Below, piece by piece: positions 1 through 6,946 of a DNA stretch of 64,000 nt. Origin of the DNA: a virus; the IMG/VR virus record IMGVR_UViG_3300046542_000248, positions 124,001 to 188,000 of that record. One strand, written 5' to 3'. The translations under genes were made by a program, and so were the position numbers. Under the pieces are notes generated by a model that made no database searches, had not been told where the DNA came from, and saw nothing but the letters and a program-made list of their open reading frames with translations. Position 1 is the first letter of the stretch; the number at the start of each line of letters is the position of its first letter.

Positions 1-841
1 GGAAATTAAAATGCTCTTTATTGATGAAGGTTATTTCTTTCCTGATGAACTCGGCGAATTAGCTGAATCATTCGGATTGCCTATTTGTGTCTCTGGAGAT
101 CCAGGACAACTTGGGCCACCTTATGGAAGACCAAGATACCTATTAAAACCTGACTTCTTCATCAAAGAGCTTACTCGATTTGGTAAAGACTCTGGTATAG
201 TAGAACTTGCCACTCTAATCCGTAATGGCGAAGAATTACCTACTAAGAAAACTATATTCAAAAATGATGCGTTTATTATCCCTAAAGCAGAAATCAGTGA
301 TATCATTCTTATGAACTCTGATATAATTCTCTGTGGGAAGAATAGAACTCGCAATTACTTTAATAAACGTATACGTAATGATATACTAGGTATTAAATCA
401 AGACTGCCTGTTAAGGGTGACAAAATAATCTGTAGATTTAACTACTGGAATCGGATGCTTGAAAATACACCACTTACTAATGGTACAATTGGTACTGTGG
501 TGCATGATGTAACTAAAGGATCTATAGATTTAAAATCTAGAACTATTCGATTGGATTTCATGCCTGATTATACTAATAATAATTACTATGTAAATCTTCC
601 TGTAGATATAGATTATTTCCAAGAAGAATGTGGTATGCATGAAGAAGAGGATTTCTCGTTCAATAGAAGATTCGGAATTAAAATGGAATCAGGTCATGCT
701 ATTACTACTCATATTTCTCAAGGTTCTGACTTCGACAACGTCCTATATTGGGACGAACAATTCGGAAGTGCTGACATGGTACGGAGAATGAGGTATGTAG
801 GCGTGACTCGTGCAAAGCAAATAGCAGTACTTGCAATTTAA
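1..841 (+). CDS. SF1 DNA helicase, 3' part (5' end outside window)
   Basis: The reading frame is open from the first bases (no stop before the first ATG at 11), so the gene begins before the window and the ATP-binding Walker A part is missing. What remains is the C-terminal part of a superfamily 1 helicase. A motif II-like LFIDEG lies at the very start, a motif III-like GDPGQLGPP follows at about residues 29-37, motif V-like HAITTHISQGSDF is near residue 230, and motif VI-like YVGVTRAK lies near the end. This arrangement is typical of RecD2/Dda/Pif1-type 5'-3' helicases, which unwind DNA in phage replication or recombination. The exact subfamily cannot be fixed without the N-terminus. The gene is closed by a hairpin 7 bases after the stop. 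Confidence 0.85.
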   Translation, partial: EIKMLFIDEGYFFPDELGELAESFGLPICVSGDPGQLGPPYGRPRYLLKPDFFIKELTRFGKDSGIVELATLIRNGEELPTKKTIFKNDAFIIPKAEISDIILMNSDIILCGKNRTRNYFNKRIRNDILGIKSRLPVKGDKIICRFNYWNRMLENTPLTNGTIGTVVHDVTKGSIDLKSRTIRLDFMPDYTNNNYYVNLPVDIDYFQEECGMHEEEDFSFNRRFGIKMESGHAITTHISQGSDFDNVLYWDEQFGSADMVRRMRYVGVTRAKQIAVLAI

Positions 842-847
842 ATGGGT

Positions 848-887
848 CGTACCAGATAAAAATTCTGGTACGGCTTCAATATTTTTG
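848..887 (+). terminator. Hairpin terminator after helicase
   Basis: CGTACCAGA at 848-856 pairs perfectly with TCTGGTACG at 864-872 over a 7-base loop. The T-tract (ATTTTT) sits 10 bases further on, so the site is a plausible but imperfect rho-independent terminator. It separates the helicase from the promoter at 890. Confidence 0.65.
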
Positions 888-889
888 TG

Positions 890-908
890 GATATATATTA
901 TTATAATG
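890..908 (+). promoter_or_regulatory. Early-type phage promoter (AT-rich element)
   Basis: GATATATATTATTATAATG matches the element repeated across the window. It lies about 40 bases upstream of the first metallopeptidase-like gene and directly behind a terminator. The assignment as promoter comes from recurrence, position and resemblance to phiKZ-like early promoters, not from transcript data. Confidence 0.7.
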
Positions 909-939
909 AGCGTTACAATAAAATAATAAGAAAGGGAGG

Positions 940-1710
940 TTGAATAATATAATCTCTATAAATAAATCTACTAGATATGGTAGCTTAGACTACTTTACAT
1001 TGAACTGCGTTGATGAGACTTTACAAATTTTAAAAGATGAGCTGATGGATCGGCTCGCGGTAACTATTTTACCAGTTAAAAAAGCTAGGTTTTTACAACA
1101 TTCTGGTGGAGCTTCCCATGATATAAATATCTTTGATAAAAATTATGATGGAACACGACCACCAAAGCTTAAAGAAGTTATTGCGGAGATAACTCTCTGT
1201 AATGATATTGAATCACTGATAGGAAAGAAGACTTGTACTAACAATTTTGAAAAACGATTCTTTGAGTTCATAGAATCACTAGGGGTTGAGATTAATGTAT
1301 ACTCAATATTCACAATATCCCTTCTTCATGAACTTGGACACTCCAACCTGATAAAACTATTCCTAGACCTCGGTATGGAAAAGGAATATGATAACCTATA
1401 TCATTTGGCTAAAGCCACTGTAATGGCAACTGGCTCTTATAAGCAAAATGAATTATGGGAAAAGACACATAAAATATCTCTAGGACAAACGGCAGACGTT
1501 CAAGAGAATTTTGCAGATGCATATGCTTTAAAGAACTTTCCAAGAGTTTGGAATGTTGTGAAGCATTATATACGCCCAGAATTAAAGAATAAAAGTACCA
1601 CGGCCATAGTTCGATACAACCAGAGATTTAATCTGGAAGATCGAAAGTATGTAAAGGTTGTGGGAGAAGATCGTGGTATGAGCAATCTATTCAAGGAGAT
1701 ATTCGGATGA
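940..1710 (+). CDS. Zincin-like metallopeptidase, paralog 1
   Basis: Contains HELGH at residues 130-134 (numbered from the TTG), followed about 55 residues later by ENFADAYA. This is the HExxH plus downstream E-x-x-A-D/N arrangement of gluzincins such as ImmA/IrrE-type (M78) peptidases, which cleave regulators in other phages. The natural substrate here is unknown. The next gene is a paralog (matching RY..., DETLQ.LKD.L, LLHELGH.NLIKLF) and a third, degenerate copy follows. The start is problematic: the only canonical start, TTG at 940, touches the GGAGG at 935-939. Alignment with the paralog puts its initiating Met opposite an ATA at 949, which has ideal spacing, so the true start may be 949. 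Transcribed from the element at 890. Confidence 0.75.
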   Translation: MNNIISINKSTRYGSLDYFTLNCVDETLQILKDELMDRLAVTILPVKKARFLQHSGGASHDINIFDKNYDGTRPPKLKEVIAEITLCNDIESLIGKKTCTNNFEKRFFEFIESLGVEINVYSIFTISLLHELGHSNLIKLFLDLGMEKEYDNLYHLAKATVMATGSYKQNELWEKTHKISLGQTADVQENFADAYALKNFPRVWNVVKHYIRPELKNKSTTAIVRYNQRFNLEDRKYVKVVGEDRGMSNLFKEIFG

Positions 1711-2339
1711 TAAGTATAACAACCGAAAATATCAAATCAAGATACCAATTCTTTAGAACTGTTTGTATTGAGGAAACCCTTAAGTATTTAAAGGATAAAC
1801 TTCCTCATGAAACTAATGTTAATATTATCGCAGTATCTGATTACAATCACTTTATGGTAGAATCCACAGGTGGTGCTTTGTGTGATGCAAGATATAACAA
1901 AGATGTGTTAATATGTGACATCTTCATCTCTGATAATATTTATGGCTTTAATCAAATTTTCTACCCTGGAGAAACAGATAGAAGGGAAACCTTCTTAACA
2001 TCTCTTGATGTACCTATTGATAAGTGCTCATTATTCTTAATAGTACTACTGCATGAACTTGGGCATGCAAACTTAATAAAATTATTTCACGACGCTGGAA
2101 TTATTGATGATTATAGTATATTCGATTCGCTATCTGAATCTGTATCAAAGTTATTTGAAAGACGAAGAGCAACTCTTCAAAAGTGGGAAGATCGTTACAA
2201 TAGTAATAATCTCTCCCAGATTGTAAACGGCATCGAATCTCAATGTGATATCTTTGCCAGAGATAATTTTCTTCCACTATGGAAGATTATTAGTAAGATT
2301 TTAAAGAACTATACTATTGACCCAAATAAACTCGACTAA
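1707..2339 (+). CDS. Zincin-like metallopeptidase, paralog 2
   Basis: Overlaps the stop of paralog 1 by 4 bases (ATGA), so the two are translationally coupled. HELGH lies at residues 116-120, followed by NLIKLF as in paralog 1. The downstream acidic motif is ESQCDIFA, matching ENFADAYA in position. It keeps the zinc ligands and general base expected for catalysis. At 210 residues it is shorter than paralog 1, lacking part of the C-terminal extension. An ImmA-like role against a host regulator is possible but unproven. No signal peptide or membrane segment is visible, so it is probably cytoplasmic. Confidence 0.75.
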   Translation: MISITTENIKSRYQFFRTVCIEETLKYLKDKLPHETNVNIIAVSDYNHFMVESTGGALCDARYNKDVLICDIFISDNIYGFNQIFYPGETDRRETFLTSLDVPIDKCSLFLIVLLHELGHANLIKLFHDAGIIDDYSIFDSLSESVSKLFERRRATLQKWEDRYNSNNLSQIVNGIESQCDIFARDNFLPLWKIISKILKNYTIDPNKLD

Positions 2340-2357
2340 GAGAAAAGAGGATTATAT

Positions 2358-2852
2358 ATGATCAGAATTAATGCACAATTACGTAAACCGATTGAAACTT
2401 CGTTCCATAAAGATTGTCAGAACGAGGTTAGAAAACAATTTTATTATTACATGCCTAAAGATACTGCAAAGGGTTATGTTAACGATGTTCACAGCATCTC
2501 TGTAAGACTTATTGATATTAACGAAGAACTTCGAGGACTATTCTGTAAATTCCTTACACATATCCAAGAAGAAATTACTGATCAATCTTTATATGTATTA
2601 TCCATGCTTCAAAAGGTTGGAGAAGATAAAATCCGAGAATCTCTTGGGTATAATAATTCTCTATGCTCCAGCATGAAGAAAATGACTCTAGCTGATTTGG
2701 GTGGAAACAATACTGTCTATAGCAGCGGCGTTGCTGAAACAATGTTCAAAGAAAGTCTCGGACTATCTATTTATGTAGCTCAAGCTCTCATATTTGCATT
2801 CAATGCTTTCAAATCTATTTGGGGAAGTGTTAAACATACTCCAGCGACCTAA
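2358..2852 (+). CDS. Degenerate metallopeptidase-like protein, paralog 3
   Basis: Third member of the tandem family, 164 residues, with an AGAGGATTATAT ribosome binding region. The helix that carries HELGH in the other two reads YVLSMLQKVGEDKIRESL, with QKVGE at residues 85-89. Both histidines and the glutamate are therefore lost. The downstream segment GVAETMFKE aligns with DVQENFADA. The pattern suggests a catalytically dead copy, perhaps a regulator or partner of the active pair. The family assignment of this copy rests on order, alignment of hydrophobic positions and adjacency, so it is an inference. Its 3' end overlaps the next reading frame. Confidence 0.6.
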   Translation: MIRINAQLRKPIETSFHKDCQNEVRKQFYYYMPKDTAKGYVNDVHSISVRLIDINEELRGLFCKFLTHIQEEITDQSLYVLSMLQKVGEDKIRESLGYNNSLCSSMKKMTLADLGGNNTVYSSGVAETMFKESLGLSIYVAQALIFAFNAFKSIWGSVKHTPAT

Positions 2853-3087
2853 TCACATTTCTGTTGGAATTTACGCAAGTGGAAACTTCGTAATTAATAT
2901 TGTACACCCTGATGATCTGGCTTATCATATTGAATACAATAAATCAAGGCGCCCTGGTCGTGCCTTGATCGTTGATGGAGAAAGTCTTAATAATGGATAT
3001 CTAAAGGATGATGCGATAGAAGAATGGAAAACTAAAATCGCAGCCATGGATATAAATTCTGCTAGACCTACAATCCCATATCAGTAG
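2803..3087 (+). CDS. Small hypothetical protein overlapping paralog 3
   Basis: A reading frame, open from 2779 to 3087, that starts inside the end of the previous gene in another frame. Possible starts are TTG 2794, ATG 2803 and GTG 2827. None has a good Shine-Dalgarno sequence, so translational coupling to the preceding gene is likely. About 94 residues with a conserved-looking core (GIYASGNFVINIVHP, GRALIVDGE) and no recognised domain. A frameshifted C-terminal extension of paralog 3 is an alternative, but no slippery sequence is obvious. Confidence 0.5.
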   Translation: MLSNLFGEVLNILQRPNHISVGIYASGNFVINIVHPDDLAYHIEYNKSRRPGRALIVDGESLNNGYLKDDAIEEWKTKIAAMDINSARPTIPYQ

Positions 3088-3187
3088 CTTATACAAAATT
3101 AAATACGTTGTATAACTCTAGTATGGAGAGAAAAGTTCATTCACCTTAAGGAAAAGGTAATCCCAGTGGGACCCGAGTACGAAAAGG

Positions 3188-3206
3188 AATATATATTATT
3201 ATAGTG
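3188..3206 (+). promoter_or_regulatory. Early-type phage promoter
   Basis: AATATATATTATTATAGTG, a near-consensus copy of the recurrent element, lies 55 bases upstream of the zinc-ribbon gene at 3261. The 100 bases before it (3088-3187) hold no gene. Confidence 0.75.
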
Positions 3207-3260
3207 TGAATGACAATGTATTAATCAATCTAATTCAAATTCTGAAGGGAGTTTTCGAAG

Positions 3261-3734
3261 ATGTCGAATCTGAAAAAACAATTGAAAAAGCTGCAACAGC
3301 AACAAAAGAAATTAAACGAGGTTATCCGGTTGGAGCAAGCTACTTGCCCACATATCGGTAAAAACGGAAAAACTAAACTTGTACCGTTTGTAGAAGATGA
3401 AGTAAGAAAAGGCCGTTGCAAAAAGTGCGGAGAAGTTGTTATTCTTGATTCCGAGTACCTGACACAAGATATTCTGTCCTCTTCTGCGGATGTTATTAAA
3501 ACCGCGCTTGCTGAAGTTCGTGCTGCTGTTCACGTTGGTAAAATCAAACTGGACGATGAAACAATGCGCATGATCTCCACATTTGACGCGGAAGTTCTGC
3601 GTGAGCTTCCGTCCACTATCGCTGATATTACGAGAGCGGGAAGCAAGAAAGACAAGAAAAAGAAAGACAAAGGTAAAGGCAAGAAAGGTAAGAAGAGCAA
3701 GAAGAAAAACAACAAACGCGAGCGCTGGAACTAG
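3261..3734 (+). CDS. Zinc-ribbon protein with lysine-rich tail
   Basis: 157 residues in three parts. An N-terminal basic, glutamine-rich coiled-coil-like stretch covers residues 1-25. A putative zinc site follows (C29, H31, C53, C56; the second half is CKKC). A very basic C-terminal tail from about residue 125 is made almost wholly of K, G, S and R. The tail suggests binding to nucleic acid. Codon use is GC-richer and more uniform than in neighbours and resembles that of the major virion proteins, hinting at high expression. The gene has its own promoter and terminator. No known family is recognised; a nucleoid- or transcription-associated role is only a guess. Confidence 0.7.
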   Translation: MSNLKKQLKKLQQQQKKLNEVIRLEQATCPHIGKNGKTKLVPFVEDEVRKGRCKKCGEVVILDSEYLTQDILSSSADVIKTALAEVRAAVHVGKIKLDDETMRMISTFDAEVLRELPSTIADITRAGSKKDKKKKDKGKGKKGKKSKKKNNKRERWN

Positions 3735-3752
3735 TCAGCCGCTGCAACCGAT

Positions 3753-3796
3753 AAGGCGGATGGGGAGAAATCTCCATCTGCCTTTTATATTTTTTT
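3753..3796 (+). terminator. Rho-independent terminator
   Basis: GGCGGATGG pairs with CCATCTGCC (one G-T pair) around GGAGAAATCTCC-type inner pairing, followed by TTTTATATTTTTTT. It closes the zinc-ribbon gene. Confidence 0.85.
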
Positions 3797-3841
3797 GCAA
3801 GATTTATTTTATGAGAAAGCTATCAACCATTTTATAATGAC

Positions 3842-3861
3842 AAATATATATTCTTTATTTG
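3842..3861 (+). promoter_or_regulatory. Early-type promoter, divergent copy
   Basis: AAATATATATTCTTTATTTG differs from the consensus in the ATTATTA part but is correctly placed behind a terminator and before the topoisomerase operon. Its position argues that translation starts downstream of the TTG at 3859. Confidence 0.6.
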
Positions 3862-3888
3862 ACTAAGTATGAGAGGACTGGTAGAAAC

Positions 3889-6288
3889 GTGACAATACGT
3901 ATTCTATGGTATATGAGAAAAGACAAGAATGTCTTCGATTATACTGATGACAAGATTACTGTAAACTACGACGATAGATCCCGAGTTCGTCAATCACCTC
4001 AAGTGTATTTACCAAGTACTGATCTTGATGGTGCAATTCATTTATTCGAAGAAGCATTTGCAAATGACATTGATGAAGTACTAGCGCCGGATTCTTGTGG
4101 GTCTGAAATCATTATTACTTTTGATGAGAAGACTAGTGTGTTTACAATGCAAGACGATGGTCGTGGATTACCTCATGGTAAATTCTTCGATCTGTTAGAA
4201 GTTCTAAGTTCCTCAGGTAAAATGGGAACTACAAACCGTGCCTACAACCATTCAACTGGTGCATTCGGTATGGGTTTCAAATTGATTAACTTCTTCTCGG
4301 TATATATGAAAGTAAGATCCGAGAGAGATGGTAAGTTCATTGATGCATTATATGAAGATGGACTCCGTAAAGAAGTTAAAGAAGGTAAGACAAAATCAAG
4401 TGGTACTTATGTAGAGTGGAAAGTCGATAAACGATTCTTCACCAGCGTAGCTATCACTATTGATCATATCTTAGATAAGATCAAGAAGAAAAGTTTAGTT
4501 GCTGGTGGTTGTACTATCATCTTTAGTGGTAAATCCAAAAAAGGTGAAGAAGTCACTAAAACGTTTAAGAATGGCAAACTTAAAGATCATCTTGCCTCGT
4601 TCAAGGTAGTTCAACCTATCGCTGAATATAAGAGACAGGATGGTAACTCTAAGATTGAATTTGTATTTGGTTATGATCTTGAAACCGATGAGGGTCAAGA
4701 AGTAATTGGCTTTACTAACGGTTCTTACAATAAGATTGGTGGCTCTCATGTTAACGGCTTGATTGAAGGATTTTCTACCTTCATGAGAAAGTATATGATG
4801 GAGTCCTACCTATCTGATAAGGAAAAGAAAGACCTTACGGAAAAAGATAAGAAAGAAATGAGAATTCTTATTGATGACGTTAAAGCAGGTTTAGTAGGGA
4901 TTGTATCAATCTACGCCCTTAATCCTAGCTACAAAGGTCAATATAAAGAAGGACTTGATGATAACAATCTCAAGAACTTCACATTTAACTCTGTTAGAAA
5001 ATATCTGAGAGATCTTGATAAGAACACTATTAACAAGTTTGCTCAGATTATCAAAGCTAACATTAGAGCGCGTGTTGCTGCTGAAAACAGCAAGAAGCGT
5101 ATCAGAAAAGATATTACAAATGCATTTTCACCGGATAAAATCAATGAGTATTTACCAATCTCTAAATTTTCAACGAGTAAGTTTAGAGAGATGTGTATCG
5201 TAGAAGGACTTTCTGCTCGTGGTGGCTTTAAAGCTGTTCGTGATAAGAACCAAATGGCAGTACTTGCAATCAGAGGTAAAGTTGAGAATATCTTTGACCT
5301 TACGCCTGCTGAAGCTGCAAAGCCTGCTAATTCTAAGCTAGTGTCCAATCTCGTTCAGATTTATGAAATCGAAAATGAAAATATCAAGAATTTTGACATT
5401 GAAAAATTCCCATTCGATCGAGTTAATATCGTAACAGATGCTGACTCTGATGGTGGAGAAATCTCTTGTCAATTGGCAATGATCTATGCTAGATTCTTCC
5501 CAGCTATTGTAACATCGGGAAGATTGTTTAAGATTATACCACCTCTTTATGAAGTAAAGGTAAAAGGCGAATCGGTCTTTATCTCTACTGTGCGTGATTA
5601 TGCTAAGTATACTCAAACTAGCTTTATGAAAGCACATAAACTTTTCTTGAATAATAAGGAAATCAAATCCGAAGATCTATTGGACTTCTTGGTTGAGTTC
5701 CATACTTATCAAGATAACTTGCAATACCTATCCAATCAGTACTTGCTAACTCCAGAACTAACTGAGTTCCTGATTAGTAATCTACATGTAGGATTCGAAA
5801 ATCATAAAATTGAAATTTGGAATACCAATATCCTTCCGACTAAATATCGGTTCCTTAAAGCAAGACCAGGCGATAATGGTTATCTGGAAATTGAAGGTAT
5901 GGTTGGTTCCGAATATAATTTGTTCGAATTCACTGATGAATTCATTGAAGATACGGTAGAGCGTTATAAGATTAACCCTGAGGCGCATTTCTATGGATAT
6001 ACCATTGATGGTAAACAGATGAGTTTGTATGAAGTAATGCAAACTGTATCCAAGTATGCTCCTAAAATTGTTACACGTTTTAAAGGATTAGGTGAGATGA
6101 GATCTGCCGATCTTGAAAGAACTATCGTTGACAAATCAGCTCGTCACAGTATTCGATTGACTATGAAGGATATCGAAGATACTTATGAGCGTATGGCAGT
6201 AATGCATTCCAAGAAAAAAGATTATCCGAACAAACGCAAGATCTATATGCGTAACTTCAAGTTCGATATCATGGATGTCGATACTTAA
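3889..6288 (+). CDS. Type IIA DNA topoisomerase, ATPase subunit (GyrB/ParE-like)
   Basis: Supplies ATP hydrolysis and the TOPRIM part of a type II topoisomerase, acting with the GyrA-like subunit downstream. Visible in order (numbered from the TTG at 3859): GHKL ATPase motifs at residues 60-75 (FANDIDE), DDGRGLP at 99-105 and GAFGMGFK at 134-141; a transducer region; then a TOPRIM domain with IVEGLSA, NIVTDADSDGGE and, further on, RFKGLGEM, all hallmarks of GyrB/ParE. The length (about 800) matches bacterial GyrB. I prefer GTG 3889, which is preceded by AGAGG, over TTG 3859, which falls at the expected transcription start; ATG 3913 is another option. Whether the enzyme supercoils (gyrase) or only decatenates (topo IV) cannot be told from this subunit. 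Confidence 0.95.
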   Translation: MTIRILWYMRKDKNVFDYTDDKITVNYDDRSRVRQSPQVYLPSTDLDGAIHLFEEAFANDIDEVLAPDSCGSEIIITFDEKTSVFTMQDDGRGLPHGKFFDLLEVLSSSGKMGTTNRAYNHSTGAFGMGFKLINFFSVYMKVRSERDGKFIDALYEDGLRKEVKEGKTKSSGTYVEWKVDKRFFTSVAITIDHILDKIKKKSLVAGGCTIIFSGKSKKGEEVTKTFKNGKLKDHLASFKVVQPIAEYKRQDGNSKIEFVFGYDLETDEGQEVIGFTNGSYNKIGGSHVNGLIEGFSTFMRKYMMESYLSDKEKKDLTEKDKKEMRILIDDVKAGLVGIVSIYALNPSYKGQYKEGLDDNNLKNFTFNSVRKYLRDLDKNTINKFAQIIKANIRARVAAENSKKRIRKDITNAFSPDKINEYLPISKFSTSKFREMCIVEGLSARGGFKAVRDKNQMAVLAIRGKVENIFDLTPAEAAKPANSKLVSNLVQIYEIENENIKNFDIEKFPFDRVNIVTDADSDGGEISCQLAMIYARFFPAIVTSGRLFKIIPPLYEVKVKGESVFISTVRDYAKYTQTSFMKAHKLFLNNKEIKSEDLLDFLVEFHTYQDNLQYLSNQYLLTPELTEFLISNLHVGFENHKIEIWNTNILPTKYRFLKARPGDNGYLEIEGMVGSEYNLFEFTDEFIEDTVERYKINPEAHFYGYTIDGKQMSLYEVMQTVSKYAPKIVTRFKGLGEMRSADLERTIVDKSARHSIRLTMKDIEDTYERMAVMHSKKKDYPNKRKIYMRNFKFDIMDVDT

Positions 6289-6314
6289 AACCCAAATGAG
6301 AGGGCTGATGCCAT

Positions 6315-6590
6315 TTGAAGAATACAAAGCAGTTTAGAATCAAATATTATGATTACGAGGACTCTGAATTGTATACTATCATTCAAATGGCGTCAAGCAA
6401 ATCTCAAGCGATTATACTTGCTGATGCTAGGCTTAGAAAAACTACTAATAATTTTCTTATTTATGAAGAAATGATTACTGAGCTTGATGCACAGCATTAC
6501 ATTAATCAAATTCGCACTAATTTAACTACTTCTATTATGGAGAGGAATGACCCAAGTTGGCTAAGAAGAAGAAAAAGAGTGACGGGTTAA
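6315..6590 (+). CDS. Small protein between topoisomerase subunits (A)
   Basis: 91 residues, TTG start preceded by GAGAGGG. Lies between the two topoisomerase genes and overlaps the following gene. The N-terminus has the pattern F-R-I-K-Y-Y, then a S-K-x-x-A-I-I helix, a pattern echoed in the next protein (FEIQY ... KHDAILKF). The C-terminus is basic (RRRKR). No known family. Co-transcription suggests a function linked to the topoisomerase, but this is inference only. Confidence 0.6.
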   Translation: MKNTKQFRIKYYDYEDSELYTIIQMASSKSQAIILADARLRKTTNNFLIYEEMITELDAQHYINQIRTNLTTSIMERNDPSWLRRRKRVTG

Positions 6591-6946
6591 CTAATTTCGA
6601 AATTCAATACAGTAATGCGTCTGGGAGTCATACTGGCACTCAACGTGCAATTGATAAACATGACGCTATTCTGAAATTCAAGCAGCTTAATCCTGGCGTT
6701 AGAATAAAAGATGCCAAGGAAATTCCTAACCCGAATATTGGTCGTGGGATGTCTTCACCAACTTTAATCATTGATGATAGACCTATAGATGCGATCAGCG
6801 ACGGTAATAAACGACTTTATCCGTATGATCAACAAATTGATCCGCAATATAGATCCGATATACCACCAACAATACCCCCTGTAATGATTCTTACTGGGAA
6901 AAAGCCTTATAATGGGCAAATTGAAATTCAGAAGGATGAGATTTAA
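6557..6946 (+). CDS. Small protein between topoisomerase subunits (B)
   Basis: 129 residues, TTG start within the end of the previous gene, preceded by GGAGAGG. It begins MAKKKKK, continues with a short alpha/beta-like segment resembling protein A, and ends in a proline-rich, probably disordered half. Its stop overlaps the ATG of the GyrA-like gene (TAATG), giving tight coupling across the operon. No catalytic motif is seen. It may be an accessory protein of the phage topoisomerase. Confidence 0.6.
   Translation: MAKKKKKSDGLTNFEIQYSNASGSHTGTQRAIDKHDAILKFKQLNPGVRIKDAKEIPNPNIGRGMSSPTLIIDDRPIDAISDGNKRLYPYDQQIDPQYRSDIPPTIPPVMILTGKKPYNGQIEIQKDEI

Noticed and set aside
3859-3888. TTG 3859 as start of the GyrB-like gene
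   Set aside because: It coincides with the expected transcription start of the promoter at 3842, leaving no leader or ribosome binding site.
5043-5348. Minus-strand frames inside the topoisomerase and RNAP genes
   Set aside because: They are antisense to strongly supported genes, lack ribosome binding sites and show low-complexity serine/leucine/isoleucine translations.
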